Of a DNA stretch of 49,291 nt, positions 16,294 through 25,040 are shown one piece after another (position 1 is the first letter of the stretch; each line of letters begins with the position of its first letter). The notes beneath the pieces were generated by a model. It made no database searches, was not told the DNA's origin, and was given only the letters and a program-made list of their open reading frames with translations. Position numbers and translations under genes: made by a program. The stretch spans positions 1 to 49,291 of the forward strand of contig NZ_JAFEUM010000013.1 of assembly GCF_016900875.1 (NCBI RefSeq), in the 5' to 3' direction. The stretch is from Vibrio ulleungensis (GTDB lineage Bacteria; Pseudomonadota; Gammaproteobacteria; Enterobacterales; Vibrionaceae).

Positions 16294-16908
16294 TTATTGA
16301 GCCAAATCATCCAGTTTGAGTTGAATCAGCTGGCTAGCATCAACAGATTGCTGAGCTTCAAGGTACGCGGTTTTTGCCGCTTCTTTATTCCCCTGACGAA
16401 GAAGAATGTCTCCTTTAGCTTCGGCAACTCGGCCTTGCCAACCTGAAGATGTCACTGTTGCCAATTGCTCTAGCGCACCGTCAAACTGCTCAAGCTCTGC
16501 CATTACGCGCGCTTTACGAACGGTTAGCACGGTTTTAAGTGCTGCGTCTTTTGTCGATGATTGTGCAAGCTCCAATTGAGCTAAACCTTGCTCTAGTTCA
16601 CCGGCTGCAACGTAGCTTTTCGCCAACTGCATTGATGCAAGAACGGCGTATTCTTCGCCTTTGTTGGCTTCGATAAACGCCAGTGCGTCTTCATTAGCTG
16701 ATGCACTTTGCATCGCGAAAGCATCGCTGATGGTGTTGTATTGTTGTGACAGAGCTTCTTGCGCTTCAAGGACACTGTCTTGGTAATAGCGCCAGCCAAA
16801 CAGGCCACCTAAACCAACAACTGCGCCCACAACGATCGCTTTACCATTTTCTTGCCACCAATTTTTAATGGCTTCTACTTGTTGCTCTTCATCGTCGTAA
16901 ATTTCCAC
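16294..16908 (-). CDS. yfgM: YfgM, periplasmic chaperone-associated TPR protein
   Basis: 204 residues. A short cytosolic N-terminus (MEIYDDEEQQVEAIKNWWQE) is followed by one membrane helix (about 25-42, IVVGAVVGLGGLFGWRYY) and a periplasmic helical domain with TPR-like repeats (AVLASMQLAKSYVAAGELEQ). In E. coli YfgM joins PpiD at the Sec translocon. The N-in topology and size fit the family. 12 bp downstream of hisS and 10 bp upstream of bamB. Confidence 0.93.
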   Translation of the reverse strand: MEIYDDEEQQVEAIKNWWQENGKAIVVGAVVGLGGLFGWRYYQDSVLEAQEALSQQYNTISDAFAMQSASANEDALAFIEANKGEEYAVLASMQLAKSYVAAGELEQGLAQLELAQSSTKDAALKTVLTVRKARVMAELEQFDGALEQLATVTSSGWQGRVAEAKGDILLRQGNKEAAKTAYLEAQQSVDASQLIQLKLDDLAQ

Positions 16909-16920
16909 GATCGTAACCTC

Positions 16921-18189
16921 TTAAATTAAATCCTTGAGTGCATGTGCAACGTCTGCTGTTGCAATGCTGTGTTGTTCGCCACCTTTAAGGTCTTTGAGTA
17001 CAACCGTGCCTTCCGCGACTTCATTTTCGCCAAGCACAAGTGCAACTACAGCACCTACTTTGTCAGCGCGTTTAAATTGCTTCTTAAAGCCACCGCCACC
17101 AAAGTGACTCATGATACGAATACCAGGCAAGGCTTCGCGCAATGACTCGGCAAGTTTCATACCCACCATTAGAGTTCCTTCGCCTGCGGTCACCATATAC
17201 ACGTCAACACTACGTCTTACTTCGGTAAGTTCAAGCGTTTCGAGCATAAGAACTAGACGCTCTAGCCCCATAGCAAAACCAACCGCTGGAGTAGGTTTTC
17301 CACCGAGCTGCTCAACCAAACCATCGTAGCGACCACCACCACATACAGTTCCTTGAGCACCTAAGCTATCGGTGATCCATTCGAAAACCGTTCGGTTGTA
17401 ATAATCAAGCCCGCGCACTAGACGTTGGTTAACTTGATAGTCAATACCTGCGGCATCAAGCAACTCACACAATCCAGCAAAGTGCTCTTTTGAATCTTGG
17501 TCTAAATAGTCTGACAGTTGTGGGGCATCAACCAGTATCGCTTGAATGTCGCGATTTTTAGTGTCCAACACACGCAATGGGTTGGTATGCATACGTCGCT
17601 TACAATCGTCATCGAGGATATCGATGTGTTGCTCGAGAAACGTAACTAACGCTTCACGGTATTGCTGGCGAGCCTCTAATGAGCCGATCGAGTTCAACTC
17701 CAAACGGACATGATCAGCGATGCCTAGCTCACGCCACAATCTCGCCGTCAGCATAATCAGTTCGGCATCAACATCGGGACCATTAAGACCAAAGGCTTCA
17801 ACACCACACTGATGGAACTGGCGGTAGCGACCTTTTTGAGGACGCTCGTGACGGAACATTGGACCCATATACCATAAACGCTGCTCTTGGTTATAAAGCA
17901 AACCGTTTTCAATTCCAGCGCGAACACACCCAGCTGTCCCTTCTGGACGAAGCGTTAGGCTATCGCCATTTCGATCTTCAAAGGTGTACATCTCTTTTTC
18001 GACCACGTCGGTGACTTCACCGATCGCACGACTAAACAGATGCGTTTGTTCCACTATCGGCATGCGCACTTCACTATAGCCGTAAGCACTTACCGTGTTT
18101 TTAACTGCATTTTCTACTTTTTGCCACAGTGGAGACTGTGTCGGGAGGCAGTCGTTCATGCCTCTAATTGCTTGTATAGTTTTAGCCAC
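16921..18189 (-). CDS. hisS: Histidyl-tRNA synthetase
   Basis: Charges tRNA-His. Class II synthetase, 422 residues from GTG 18189 (reading MAKTIQAIRGMNDCLP, the family N-terminus); the frame is open four codons further to a TTG, but GGA spacing favours the GTG. Motif 2 lies around LYNQEQRLWYMGPMFRHERP, the histidine-A motif is LVRGLDYYNRTVFEW, and motif 3 is AVGFAMGLERLVL. The C-terminal anticodon-binding domain follows. Sits between ispG and yfgM, as in E. coli. Confidence 0.98.
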   Translation of the reverse strand: MAKTIQAIRGMNDCLPTQSPLWQKVENAVKNTVSAYGYSEVRMPIVEQTHLFSRAIGEVTDVVEKEMYTFEDRNGDSLTLRPEGTAGCVRAGIENGLLYNQEQRLWYMGPMFRHERPQKGRYRQFHQCGVEAFGLNGPDVDAELIMLTARLWRELGIADHVRLELNSIGSLEARQQYREALVTFLEQHIDILDDDCKRRMHTNPLRVLDTKNRDIQAILVDAPQLSDYLDQDSKEHFAGLCELLDAAGIDYQVNQRLVRGLDYYNRTVFEWITDSLGAQGTVCGGGRYDGLVEQLGGKPTPAVGFAMGLERLVLMLETLELTEVRRSVDVYMVTAGEGTLMVGMKLAESLREALPGIRIMSHFGGGGFKKQFKRADKVGAVVALVLGENEVAEGTVVLKDLKGGEQHSIATADVAHALKDLI

Positions 18190-18201
18190 TTTACTGTCCA
18201 A

Positions 18202-19326
18202 TTACTGTGTATCAACGAGATTAACGTCGATGCGATTACTCTCGTCCATTTGCGCAGCTTTTGCGCGAATTTTTGCTTCTAACTGATCAACTAAACTGTC
18301 ATTGTCAAAGCGCTCTTTTTGACGCTTACCGTCTTCGTAAAATGCACTTTTGCGATGGCTTCCTGCTAATCCTAGGTGAGACACTTCCGCTTCACCTGGA
18401 CCGTTGACCACACACCCTATTATGGACACGTCCAATGGTGTGATGATGTCTTCCAGACGCTCCTCAAGAGCATTCACAGTGCCGATCACATCGAACTCTT
18501 GTCGAGAACAGCTCGGGCACGCAATGAAGTTAATCCCGCGTGAGCGAATTCTAAGAGATTTTAGAATATCAAAACCAACTTTGATCTCTTCGACAGGGTC
18601 TGCGGCAAGAGAAATACGCAATGTGTCGCCAATCCCCTCTGCCAGCAACATACCTAGCCCAACCGACGATTTCACTGCACCTGCTCGAGCGCCACCGGCT
18701 TCGGTGATCCCCAAATGCAAAGGTTGGTCAATTTTTTGAGCCAATAAACGATACGAATCGACAGCAAGAAACACATCAGACGCTTTTACACTGATCTTAA
18801 ACTGATCGAAGTTTAGCCTGTCTAAAATGTCGACATGGCGCATTGCAGACTCAACCAACGCTTCGGGAGTAGGCTCGCCATATTTAAGTTGAAGGTCTTT
18901 TTCTAACGATCCACCATTAACACCAATACGGATTGGGATGTTTTTATCACGAGCGCAATCTACAACCGAGCGTATGCGGGCTTCGTTACCGATGTTACCC
19001 GGATTAATACGTAGGCAATCTACGCCATACTCTGCCACTTTTAACGCAATGCGATAGTCAAAGTGGATATCGGCCACTAACGGGACAGCGACTTGCTGTT
19101 TGATCTGTCTGAATGCTTCGGCCGCTTCCATCGTTGGCACGGAGACACGAACAATGTCTGCTCCTACTTTCTCCAACGAGCGTATTTGAGCCACGGTTGC
19201 GTCTACATCCGTGGTGCGTGTATTTGTCATTGATTGAACGGCAATTGGAGCACCGTCACCAATAGGCACATCGCCCACGTAAATTCGAGTCGATGGGCGA
19301 CGTTTTATAGGAGATTCGTATTGCAT
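18202..19326 (-). CDS. ispG: 4-hydroxy-3-methylbut-2-enyl diphosphate synthase (IspG/GcpE)
   Basis: Iron-sulfur enzyme of the MEP isoprenoid pathway, turning MEcPP into HMBPP with reduced flavodoxin or ferredoxin. 374 residues, standard for the short bacterial form. A TIM barrel (VQSMTNTRT, VRVSVP, LVADIHFDYRIAL) is followed by the cluster domain with Cys ligands in FIACPSCSRQEFD and IIGCVVNGPGEA. Its [4Fe-4S] cluster would depend on the isc operon further along. Only 4 bp separate it from rodZ upstream. Confidence 0.98.
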   Translation of the reverse strand: MQYESPIKRRPSTRIYVGDVPIGDGAPIAVQSMTNTRTTDVDATVAQIRSLEKVGADIVRVSVPTMEAAEAFRQIKQQVAVPLVADIHFDYRIALKVAEYGVDCLRINPGNIGNEARIRSVVDCARDKNIPIRIGVNGGSLEKDLQLKYGEPTPEALVESAMRHVDILDRLNFDQFKISVKASDVFLAVDSYRLLAQKIDQPLHLGITEAGGARAGAVKSSVGLGMLLAEGIGDTLRISLAADPVEEIKVGFDILKSLRIRSRGINFIACPSCSRQEFDVIGTVNALEERLEDIITPLDVSIIGCVVNGPGEAEVSHLGLAGSHRKSAFYEDGKRQKERFDNDSLVDQLEAKIRAKAAQMDESNRIDVNLVDTQ

Positions 19327-19330
19327 ATCG

Positions 19331-20308
19331 TTAAGGTAATGTAAATCGGGCTACTTTACCGGCAGTATACCCAGAAAGGTCGACAGGTTCACTTGCTAAT
19401 CGCATTTCCACACCTTCTGGAGCACCTAAAATAATGCTGTAAGGTTTTTCTCCATCTAATGAGAAACTGTTGCCTGCTTTTTTAACCCCGGTAGAGAGCA
19501 CTTTACCTGTGGCATCTTTTACTTGGATCCAGCAGTCCGCCGTAAATGTCATAAAGAGCTCACTCGATGAGACTTCAACAGGCGCTTGTGGCTCTGGGCT
19601 CTCAGTTTGAGCAACAACGTCTTCAACGATCTCAACCGGTGCTTCTGCAACTTCTGCTTCTGGCTCTGATTGTTCGGTGACTGACTCTGGTTGAGTGTCT
19701 TGTTCAATGACGCTGGCTTCACGCTGCTGGGCATCACGGTCGATACTCGGTGAAGCGGGTTCATTAGAAGCTGGTGCTATAATTTCAACAACCGGTTCAG
19801 TCTCTAGAGCTGGGTCACTTTGTTCGTTGACAATTTCTTGCGGCGCGTCTATCTCTACACCGTTGTTTTGCTGGCTTTGCCACCACCACAGTGAAGATAT
19901 ACCAATTAAGATAATCACGATCACATAAGTCAATCGCATCAAGTTATTGTCGTGCTTTTCGTTCTTGGTTTTTCTGGAGAAGCTTTGCAAGGCGGAGTCG
20001 CCCGCAGCACTTGGATTGTGCTGTTCGTAAGCGGCAAGCACATCGTGCTCTTTGAGGCCGACAATTTTTGCATAAGAGCGTAAGTACCCTTTAACAAAGG
20101 TGTCGACTTGCCCGAGATCGAATTCATTTTTATCGATCGCGTCGATGGTGGTTTCACGTAATCTAAGTCTATCGGCAACCTGTTTTTGGCTCATGCCAAG
20201 CGCAAGACGTTGCTTTCGCAATAAATCACCCGCCAACTCAATCGGAGGAGTTTGAGACTGTTCTGTTTGCTGTTCTGCGTTATCGTGCAGTTGACTCTGT
20301 TCGTTCAT
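19331..20308 (-). CDS. rodZ: Cytoskeletal membrane protein RodZ
   Basis: Links MreB to the cell-wall elongation machinery and sets rod shape. 325 residues. The cytosolic Xre-type helix-turn-helix is at about 28-95 (LRKQRLALGMSQKQVADRLR). A basic juxtamembrane stretch is followed by one membrane helix (LTYVIVIILIGISSLWWW, about 125-142), then an acidic Glu/Pro/Val-rich periplasmic linker (about 150-245) and a C-terminal beta domain (about 250-325, LFMTFTADCWIQVKDATGKV). Domain order and length fit gammaproteobacterial RodZ. Between pilW and ispG, as is usual. Confidence 0.96.
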   Translation of the reverse strand: MNEQSQLHDNAEQQTEQSQTPPIELAGDLLRKQRLALGMSQKQVADRLRLRETTIDAIDKNEFDLGQVDTFVKGYLRSYAKIVGLKEHDVLAAYEQHNPSAAGDSALQSFSRKTKNEKHDNNLMRLTYVIVIILIGISSLWWWQSQQNNGVEIDAPQEIVNEQSDPALETEPVVEIIAPASNEPASPSIDRDAQQREASVIEQDTQPESVTEQSEPEAEVAEAPVEIVEDVVAQTESPEPQAPVEVSSSELFMTFTADCWIQVKDATGKVLSTGVKKAGNSFSLDGEKPYSIILGAPEGVEMRLASEPVDLSGYTAGKVARFTLP

Positions 20309-20326
20309 GAATTATCTGTTTTGATA

Positions 20327-21046
20327 TTACTGCGATACGGGTAGTTGTCGCTCGAGAAGGTGCTGATATTCATCCACCATACTCCAATTGTCAGCTTGTT
20401 TTTCTAGTTCTATCAACAATGTAATGCTATTAACGTGGTACCCGTACCTTTGATGAAACCTATGTAATCGAAGCCTAGCATTAGCTCGATCACCCTGTGC
20501 TATTTCCAGTTTCGCTAACTGCAACGTGGCTTGAAAGCGCAGCGGTTGATGTTCAGTCGCACGCTGGAAAAACTCGAATGCTTGTTGTTTATCTTCTGCT
20601 TGTAATGCGCATAACCCGGCGTTTTCATAACTGGCCGCTGTCTGATAGTAATCAGGCTGGGCAATTGCTTGCTCAAAATAGTGCAGCGCTTGCTCGTATT
20701 CTCTCTGCGAGCAGAGAAATGCTCCATAATTATTGTATAAATCACCCCGTTGCTGAACCGTTGCAATACCTCGCAGATAGGCTGCATGCGTTTTGTTCAG
20801 CTCGCCGACGCTTTGATAATAGTAGGCAATGGCCAAATGGCTAGCGGCTAACTCGGGAGCAACTCGCATAGCTTTGGTAAAATTTTGCTTAGCTTTTGCA
20901 CTATCACCAGATTCTAAGTAGTTGAAACCTAGTTCAATTCTTGAAATCGCAGCTTTTTTATTATCGACCTCAGCGACAGGCTCTGTCACTGTAACACAGC
21001 CTATCGAAGTACTGACAATAAAAATGGTTATCAATCTACTAAACAT
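20327..21046 (-). CDS. pilW: Type IV pilus biogenesis lipoprotein PilW/PilF
   Basis: Outer-membrane pilotin-type lipoprotein that helps assemble the PilQ secretin. 239 residues. The N-terminal signal has a Cys at about 17 (STSIGC). Tandem TPRs follow (SRIELGFNYLESGDSAKAKQ, AASHLAIAYYYQSVGELNKT, DLYNNYGAFLCSQREYEQAL). The length and the rlmN-pilW-rodZ gene order match. It is translated with the rest of the rlmN to bamB series. Confidence 0.93.
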   Translation of the reverse strand: MFSRLITIFIVSTSIGCVTVTEPVAEVDNKKAAISRIELGFNYLESGDSAKAKQNFTKAMRVAPELAASHLAIAYYYQSVGELNKTHAAYLRGIATVQQRGDLYNNYGAFLCSQREYEQALHYFEQAIAQPDYYQTAASYENAGLCALQAEDKQQAFEFFQRATEHQPLRFQATLQLAKLEIAQGDRANARLRLHRFHQRYGYHVNSITLLIELEKQADNWSMVDEYQHLLERQLPVSQ

Positions 21047-21102
21047 TGAGCTTACCTACGTAAAATTGGACGCAGAGCTCATTTTTAGGAATCTCTCAGA
21101 GT

Positions 21103-22221
21103 TTAGAGAGACTTAACTTCAATTGGTTCCGCGCTTTTCAACTGTTTTGTTCGCTTAGTGCGGTCGATCACATCACCAACCAGTTGACCACAGGCTGCAT
21201 CGATGTCATCCCCACGAGTTTTACGAACCGTTACCGTAAAATCGTACTGCATCAATGTTTTCATAAAACGGTCGATGCGCGAATTACTTGGCTTCTTATA
21301 AGGTGAACCAGGATAAGGGTTAAATGGAATCAAATTGACTTTGGCTGGGGTATCTTTTAGCAAGTCTGCGAGCTGCCTTGCATGTTCCATGTCGTCATTG
21401 ACATGATCCAACAAGATATATTCGACCGTGACCTTGCCTCGGTTTGCATTAGACGATTCAATATATCGACGTACCGAGCCTAAAAAGTCTTGAATGTTCC
21501 AACGGTCGTTAATTGGCATGATTTCACTGCGCAACTCATCTGTTGGAGCGTGCAAAGAAATGGCTAACGCAACATCAATGGTGCCAGTCATCTGATCCAA
21601 ACCAGACACAACACCCGATGTGGATACTGTTACTCGACGCTTTGACAACCCAAAACCCAAGTCATCTAGCATAAGCTCTAGCGCGGGGATGAGGTTTTTC
21701 ATGTTGAGCAGGGGCTCGCCCATGCCCATCATGACGACATTGGTGATTGGGCGTCGGCCAGTGTCTTTTTGCAGACCTATCTCTCTTGCCGCGCGCCATA
21801 CTTGTCCAATAATTTCAGACACTCGAAGGTTACGATTAAACCCTTGCTGAGCGGTAGAGCAAAACTTGCACTCAAGAGCACAGCCAACTTGCGACGACAC
21901 ACACAATGTCGCTCGGTCTTCATCAGGAATGTACACGGTCTCGACGTCTTGGTCTCCGACACGCATTGCCCATTTGATGGTACCGTCCGATGAATGCTGG
22001 GCTTCTGACACGACAGGTGCTTTTACCTCTGCCACACGCTTTAGCTTTTCGCGTAGCTTCTTATTGAGGTTGGTCATTTCGTCGAAGTTATCAATACCGT
22101 AGTGGTATATCCACTTCATCACCTGTTCGGCACGAAAGGCTTTTTCACCGAGATCTTCGGTAAAGTATTGACGAAGTCCATTACGGTCAAGATCCATCAA
22201 ATTCACTTTCGCTTGAGTCAT
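21103..22221 (-). CDS. rlmN: Dual-specificity rRNA/tRNA m2A methyltransferase RlmN
   Basis: Radical-SAM enzyme that methylates A2503 of 23S rRNA and A37 of some tRNAs. 372 residues from ATG 22221, chosen for AGAGG five bases upstream and the family-like N-terminus; the frame is open 14 codons further. The radical-SAM cluster motif C-x3-C-x2-C is at C114, C118 and C121 (CALECKFC). VVMMGMGEPLLN, SLHAP, and a C-terminal Cys region (TRGDDIDAACGQL) needed for the methyl-Cys mechanism are all present. First gene of the long minus-strand series. Confidence 0.98.
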   Translation of the reverse strand: MTQAKVNLMDLDRNGLRQYFTEDLGEKAFRAEQVMKWIYHYGIDNFDEMTNLNKKLREKLKRVAEVKAPVVSEAQHSSDGTIKWAMRVGDQDVETVYIPDEDRATLCVSSQVGCALECKFCSTAQQGFNRNLRVSEIIGQVWRAAREIGLQKDTGRRPITNVVMMGMGEPLLNMKNLIPALELMLDDLGFGLSKRRVTVSTSGVVSGLDQMTGTIDVALAISLHAPTDELRSEIMPINDRWNIQDFLGSVRRYIESSNANRGKVTVEYILLDHVNDDMEHARQLADLLKDTPAKVNLIPFNPYPGSPYKKPSNSRIDRFMKTLMQYDFTVTVRKTRGDDIDAACGQLVGDVIDRTKRTKQLKSAEPIEVKSL

Positions 22222-22338
22222 GTTGCCTCTTTCATTCTCGAGATTGGTTGAGTCTGCTGTCATCGCAGTCTCAGTCTAAATAGGGCGCGAATTGTACAGG
22301 GTTTGGTCACCGACAACAAGGGTGAGAATACCCACATA

Positions 22339-22371
22339 AAAAGGCCGGTCACCTAAGTGACTGACCTTTAA
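22339..22371 (-). terminator. Terminator after ndk
   Basis: AAAGGCCGGTCAC and GTGACTGACCTTT pair around CTAA (wobble pairs on the minus-strand RNA), followed by a U-run. 25 bp past the ndk stop. Confidence 0.85.
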
Positions 22372-22395
22372 GTATAGCGCTCATTTTTCTAGAAA

Positions 22396-22821
22396 TTAAC
22401 GTGGGCAGATTTCTGATGGAGCAAAGAAAAACTCAATTTCACGAGCTGCAGATTCAGGGCTGTCCGAGCCGTGTACTGAGTTATGACGCATACTCAGTGC
22501 AAAGTCAGCACGAATCGTTCCACACGCGGCTTCTTCTGGGTTGGTTTTACCCATCAACTCACGGTAACGAGTAATTGCATTTTCACCTTCCAGAACCTGA
22601 ACCATTATTGGGCCAGACGTCATAAACGCTTTCAAGTCCTCAAAGAAGGGTTTGCCATCATGCTCAGCGTAAAATCCACTTGCTTGCTCTTCAGTAAGGT
22701 GAACCATCTTAGAGGCAACAATCTGCAGACCCGCTTTCTCAAAACGGTTGTAGATTTCTCCAATGAGGTTACGTTTTACCGCGTCAGGCTTCACTATAGA
22801 AAAAGTTTTTTCAATCGCCAT
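22396..22821 (-). CDS. ndk: Nucleoside diphosphate kinase
   Basis: Balances NTP pools by moving gamma-phosphate among nucleotides. 141 residues, the bacterial tetrameric type. Begins AIEKTFSIVKPDAVKRNLIG; the catalytic His is in RHNSVHGSDSPESAAREIEFF. Single-gene unit with its own terminator; rlmN follows and pepB precedes, as in related genomes. Confidence 0.98.
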   Translation of the reverse strand: MAIEKTFSIVKPDAVKRNLIGEIYNRFEKAGLQIVASKMVHLTEEQASGFYAEHDGKPFFEDLKAFMTSGPIMVQVLEGENAITRYRELMGKTNPEEAACGTIRADFALSMRHNSVHGSDSPESAAREIEFFFAPSEICPR

Positions 22822-22956
22822 TTCAATTCCTTTTTATAATTTGTTGGCATTTCTAGATAACCACAATTACCTAGTGTGTTCAGTCTCAATGTAGCGATTG
22901 TTGATCTGTTAAGCACGACAGCTCACCAATCGCATAGGGATCATCAAGAATAAAAG

Positions 22957-24249
22957 CTATTGAGCTTTAGTTTGCAAAATATTGGCTAACGTACGGATGC
23001 CGACACCCGTTGCACCGGCAGACCATTTATCGGTCGAAGACTTACGGTACGTGGCCGCGCAGTCAACATGCATCCAATTGTTTTTATAGTCGTCGACAAA
23101 GTAAGACAAAAACGCTGCTGCGGTACTTGCACCCGGTGAGTAATCACCGCTGCCGATGTTGGACAAATCGGCAAAGTTTGAAGGCAACATACCACGATGG
23201 AAGTCGGCCAATGGCAGACGCCACATACCTTCTTTTTCATCATTGGCACTCTTTAGTGCCACTTCAGCAAGCGCATCGTCGAAAGACATAAGCGCATGAT
23301 AATCGTTACCCAGAGCGTTTTTAGCTGCACCTGTTAGGGTCGCACAATCAACAATAAACTCAGGGTCTTGAGCAGAAGCGTACATTAGGCCATCGGCCAA
23401 TACTAAGCGACCTTCGGCATCGGTATTCATGATCTCGACTGTTTTACCGTTTTTATAGGTGATCACATCACCCAGCTTCAAAGCACGTCCAGAAACCATG
23501 TTCTCTGCACAACATAGGATCAGTTTTACGCGTTTATTTAAACCACGCATGATAGACAACGCCATACCACCGGTCGCCGTTGCGGCTCCGCCCATATCGG
23601 CTTTCATCGACGTCATAAAGTTAGAAGGTTTTAAACTGTAACCGCCTGAATCAAAAGTGATCCCTTTACCTACTAGACAGGCAAATACCGGTGCGTTTTC
23701 GTCACCAGTAGGGTTGTAATCCAGTTGCAGCATTGCCGACGTTCTGTCTGAACCTCGACCGACTGCATAAATCCCTTCCCAGCCTTCGGTAAGAAGATCT
23801 TTGTCTTTGACAATTTTGTACTTAACATGCTCTGGTGATAACGACTTAATAAATTCCGCCGCCATAGTTGCTAACTGGCGTGGTGCAACCTCTTCACCTG
23901 TTTTATTGATGATATCTCGAGTCCAGTCTGATGCTTTAATTCGAGCTTCAAGCTCTGCTTGCGCATCATCAGATAGAGTGTCCCAAGAAACTTTGCCGTG
24001 TTTTTTTGGATTACGATAGCCTTGATAAAACGCCCATACTTCTTCTAGATCCCAACTTTCACCTTGTAAATGAAGCTCGCGGATACCTTGCCCATCCAGT
24101 TTTCGGGCAGCTTTTTGAATCGCACCTAAGTCGTGAGAGTCATTAAGGTGAATTGATGCACCTTGATCATTGAACGAAAGTATCGCGTTATCGCCCCATT
24201 GTGGGCCCGCGCTTTGATTAGTCAGTGTAATGTTCATCAGTGATGACAT
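22957..24249 (-). CDS. pepB: Peptidase B (M17 leucyl aminopeptidase family)
   Basis: Cytosolic metallo-aminopeptidase that trims N-terminal residues from peptides. 430 residues. The catalytic metal and active-site segments are clear: GKGITFDSGGYSLKP, MKADMGGAA, and the M17 signature NTDAEGRLVLAD. AAG-GAG lies five bases before ATG 24249. It resembles E. coli PepB (427 residues), which is also next to the isc operon. The isc terminator (24346-24375) separates it from iscX. Confidence 0.97.
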   Translation of the reverse strand: MSSLMNITLTNQSAGPQWGDNAILSFNDQGASIHLNDSHDLGAIQKAARKLDGQGIRELHLQGESWDLEEVWAFYQGYRNPKKHGKVSWDTLSDDAQAELEARIKASDWTRDIINKTGEEVAPRQLATMAAEFIKSLSPEHVKYKIVKDKDLLTEGWEGIYAVGRGSDRTSAMLQLDYNPTGDENAPVFACLVGKGITFDSGGYSLKPSNFMTSMKADMGGAATATGGMALSIMRGLNKRVKLILCCAENMVSGRALKLGDVITYKNGKTVEIMNTDAEGRLVLADGLMYASAQDPEFIVDCATLTGAAKNALGNDYHALMSFDDALAEVALKSANDEKEGMWRLPLADFHRGMLPSNFADLSNIGSGDYSPGASTAAAFLSYFVDDYKNNWMHVDCAATYRKSSTDKWSAGATGVGIRTLANILQTKAQ

Positions 24250-24345
24250 GGAGTCTCCTTGTTAGCGCTCTTGCATCGGCGCTTTATTCAGATGTATTTA
24301 GCCAAATTAGGTCGGCTATTATGCCTAGATATGGTGTCAGAAATA

Positions 24346-24375
24346 TAAAAAGCGAGGCCTGCGCCTCGCTTTTTC
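24346..24375 (-). terminator. Rho-independent terminator of the isc operon
   Basis: AAAAAGCGAGGC and GCCTCGCTTTTT pair around CTGC, with U-rich sequence after the stem on the minus strand. 35 bp past iscX. Confidence 0.92.
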
Positions 24376-24409
24376 TTGATTTTTGTTAACTAAGTTACAT
24401 TATTTAACG

Positions 24410-24610
24410 CTAGTCTCGTTCATCTAACCAGCACATAACAATGGCTTCTAGTATTTTTTCATTAGAATGGTTGGGATCATCATCAAACTCCTCCAACTCC
24501 ATTACCCATTGGTGCAAGTCAGTAAAACGAACCGTGGTTGGCTCTAAGTCCGGAAACTTATCCACCAACTCAATCGCAATATCGCGGGTATCTATCCACT
24601 TTAAACTCAT
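24410..24610 (-). CDS. iscX: Iron-sulfur assembly protein IscX
   Basis: 66-residue acidic protein that binds IscS and iron and tunes cluster assembly. The whole chain matches the family: MSLKWIDTRDIAIEL, FPDLEPTTVRFTDLHQWV, EFDDDP, ILEAIVMCWLDE. Last gene of the operon, after fdx. Confidence 0.97.
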   Translation of the reverse strand: MSLKWIDTRDIAIELVDKFPDLEPTTVRFTDLHQWVMELEEFDDDPNHSNEKILEAIVMCWLDERD

Positions 24611-24681
24611 GGTCGCTCCTCAATATAGTCCATTAATCTTGAAACGCTCTTGCTACAGAGTGCTCATGATACTCTGAAGCA

Positions 24682-25020
24682 TTAATGATCTTCTGACGCG
24701 TGGTTAAGCGTGTACTTTGGAATTTCTACTACAAGATCCTCGTCGGTCACCTTAGCTTGACAGCCAAGTCGCGACTCAGGTTCAAGGCCCCAAGCTTTAT
24801 CCAGCATGTCATCTTCCAACTCATCGCTTTCATCCAATGAGTCAAACCCTTCACGAACCACAATATGGCACGTTGTACACGCGCATGATTTTTCACATGC
24901 GTGCTCAATGCCAATGCCATTTTTTAAGGCTACGTCGAGGACGGTTTCGCCACTATTGGCTTCTAGTACTGCACCTTCTGGGCACAAATCATCATGAGGT
25001 AAAACTATAATCTTCGGCAT
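24682..25020 (-). CDS. fdx: ISC-type [2Fe-2S] ferredoxin
   Basis: Electron donor for cluster assembly on IscU. 112 residues, adrenodoxin-like fold. Cluster ligands C42, C48 and C51 (CEKSCACTTC) and C87 (RLGCQAK) are at the E. coli positions. 20 bp downstream of hscA and 71 bp upstream of iscX. Confidence 0.98.
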   Translation of the reverse strand: MPKIIVLPHDDLCPEGAVLEANSGETVLDVALKNGIGIEHACEKSCACTTCHIVVREGFDSLDESDELEDDMLDKAWGLEPESRLGCQAKVTDEDLVVEIPKYTLNHASEDH

Positions 25021-25040
25021 GTTAAAACGTTCCCTAAAAC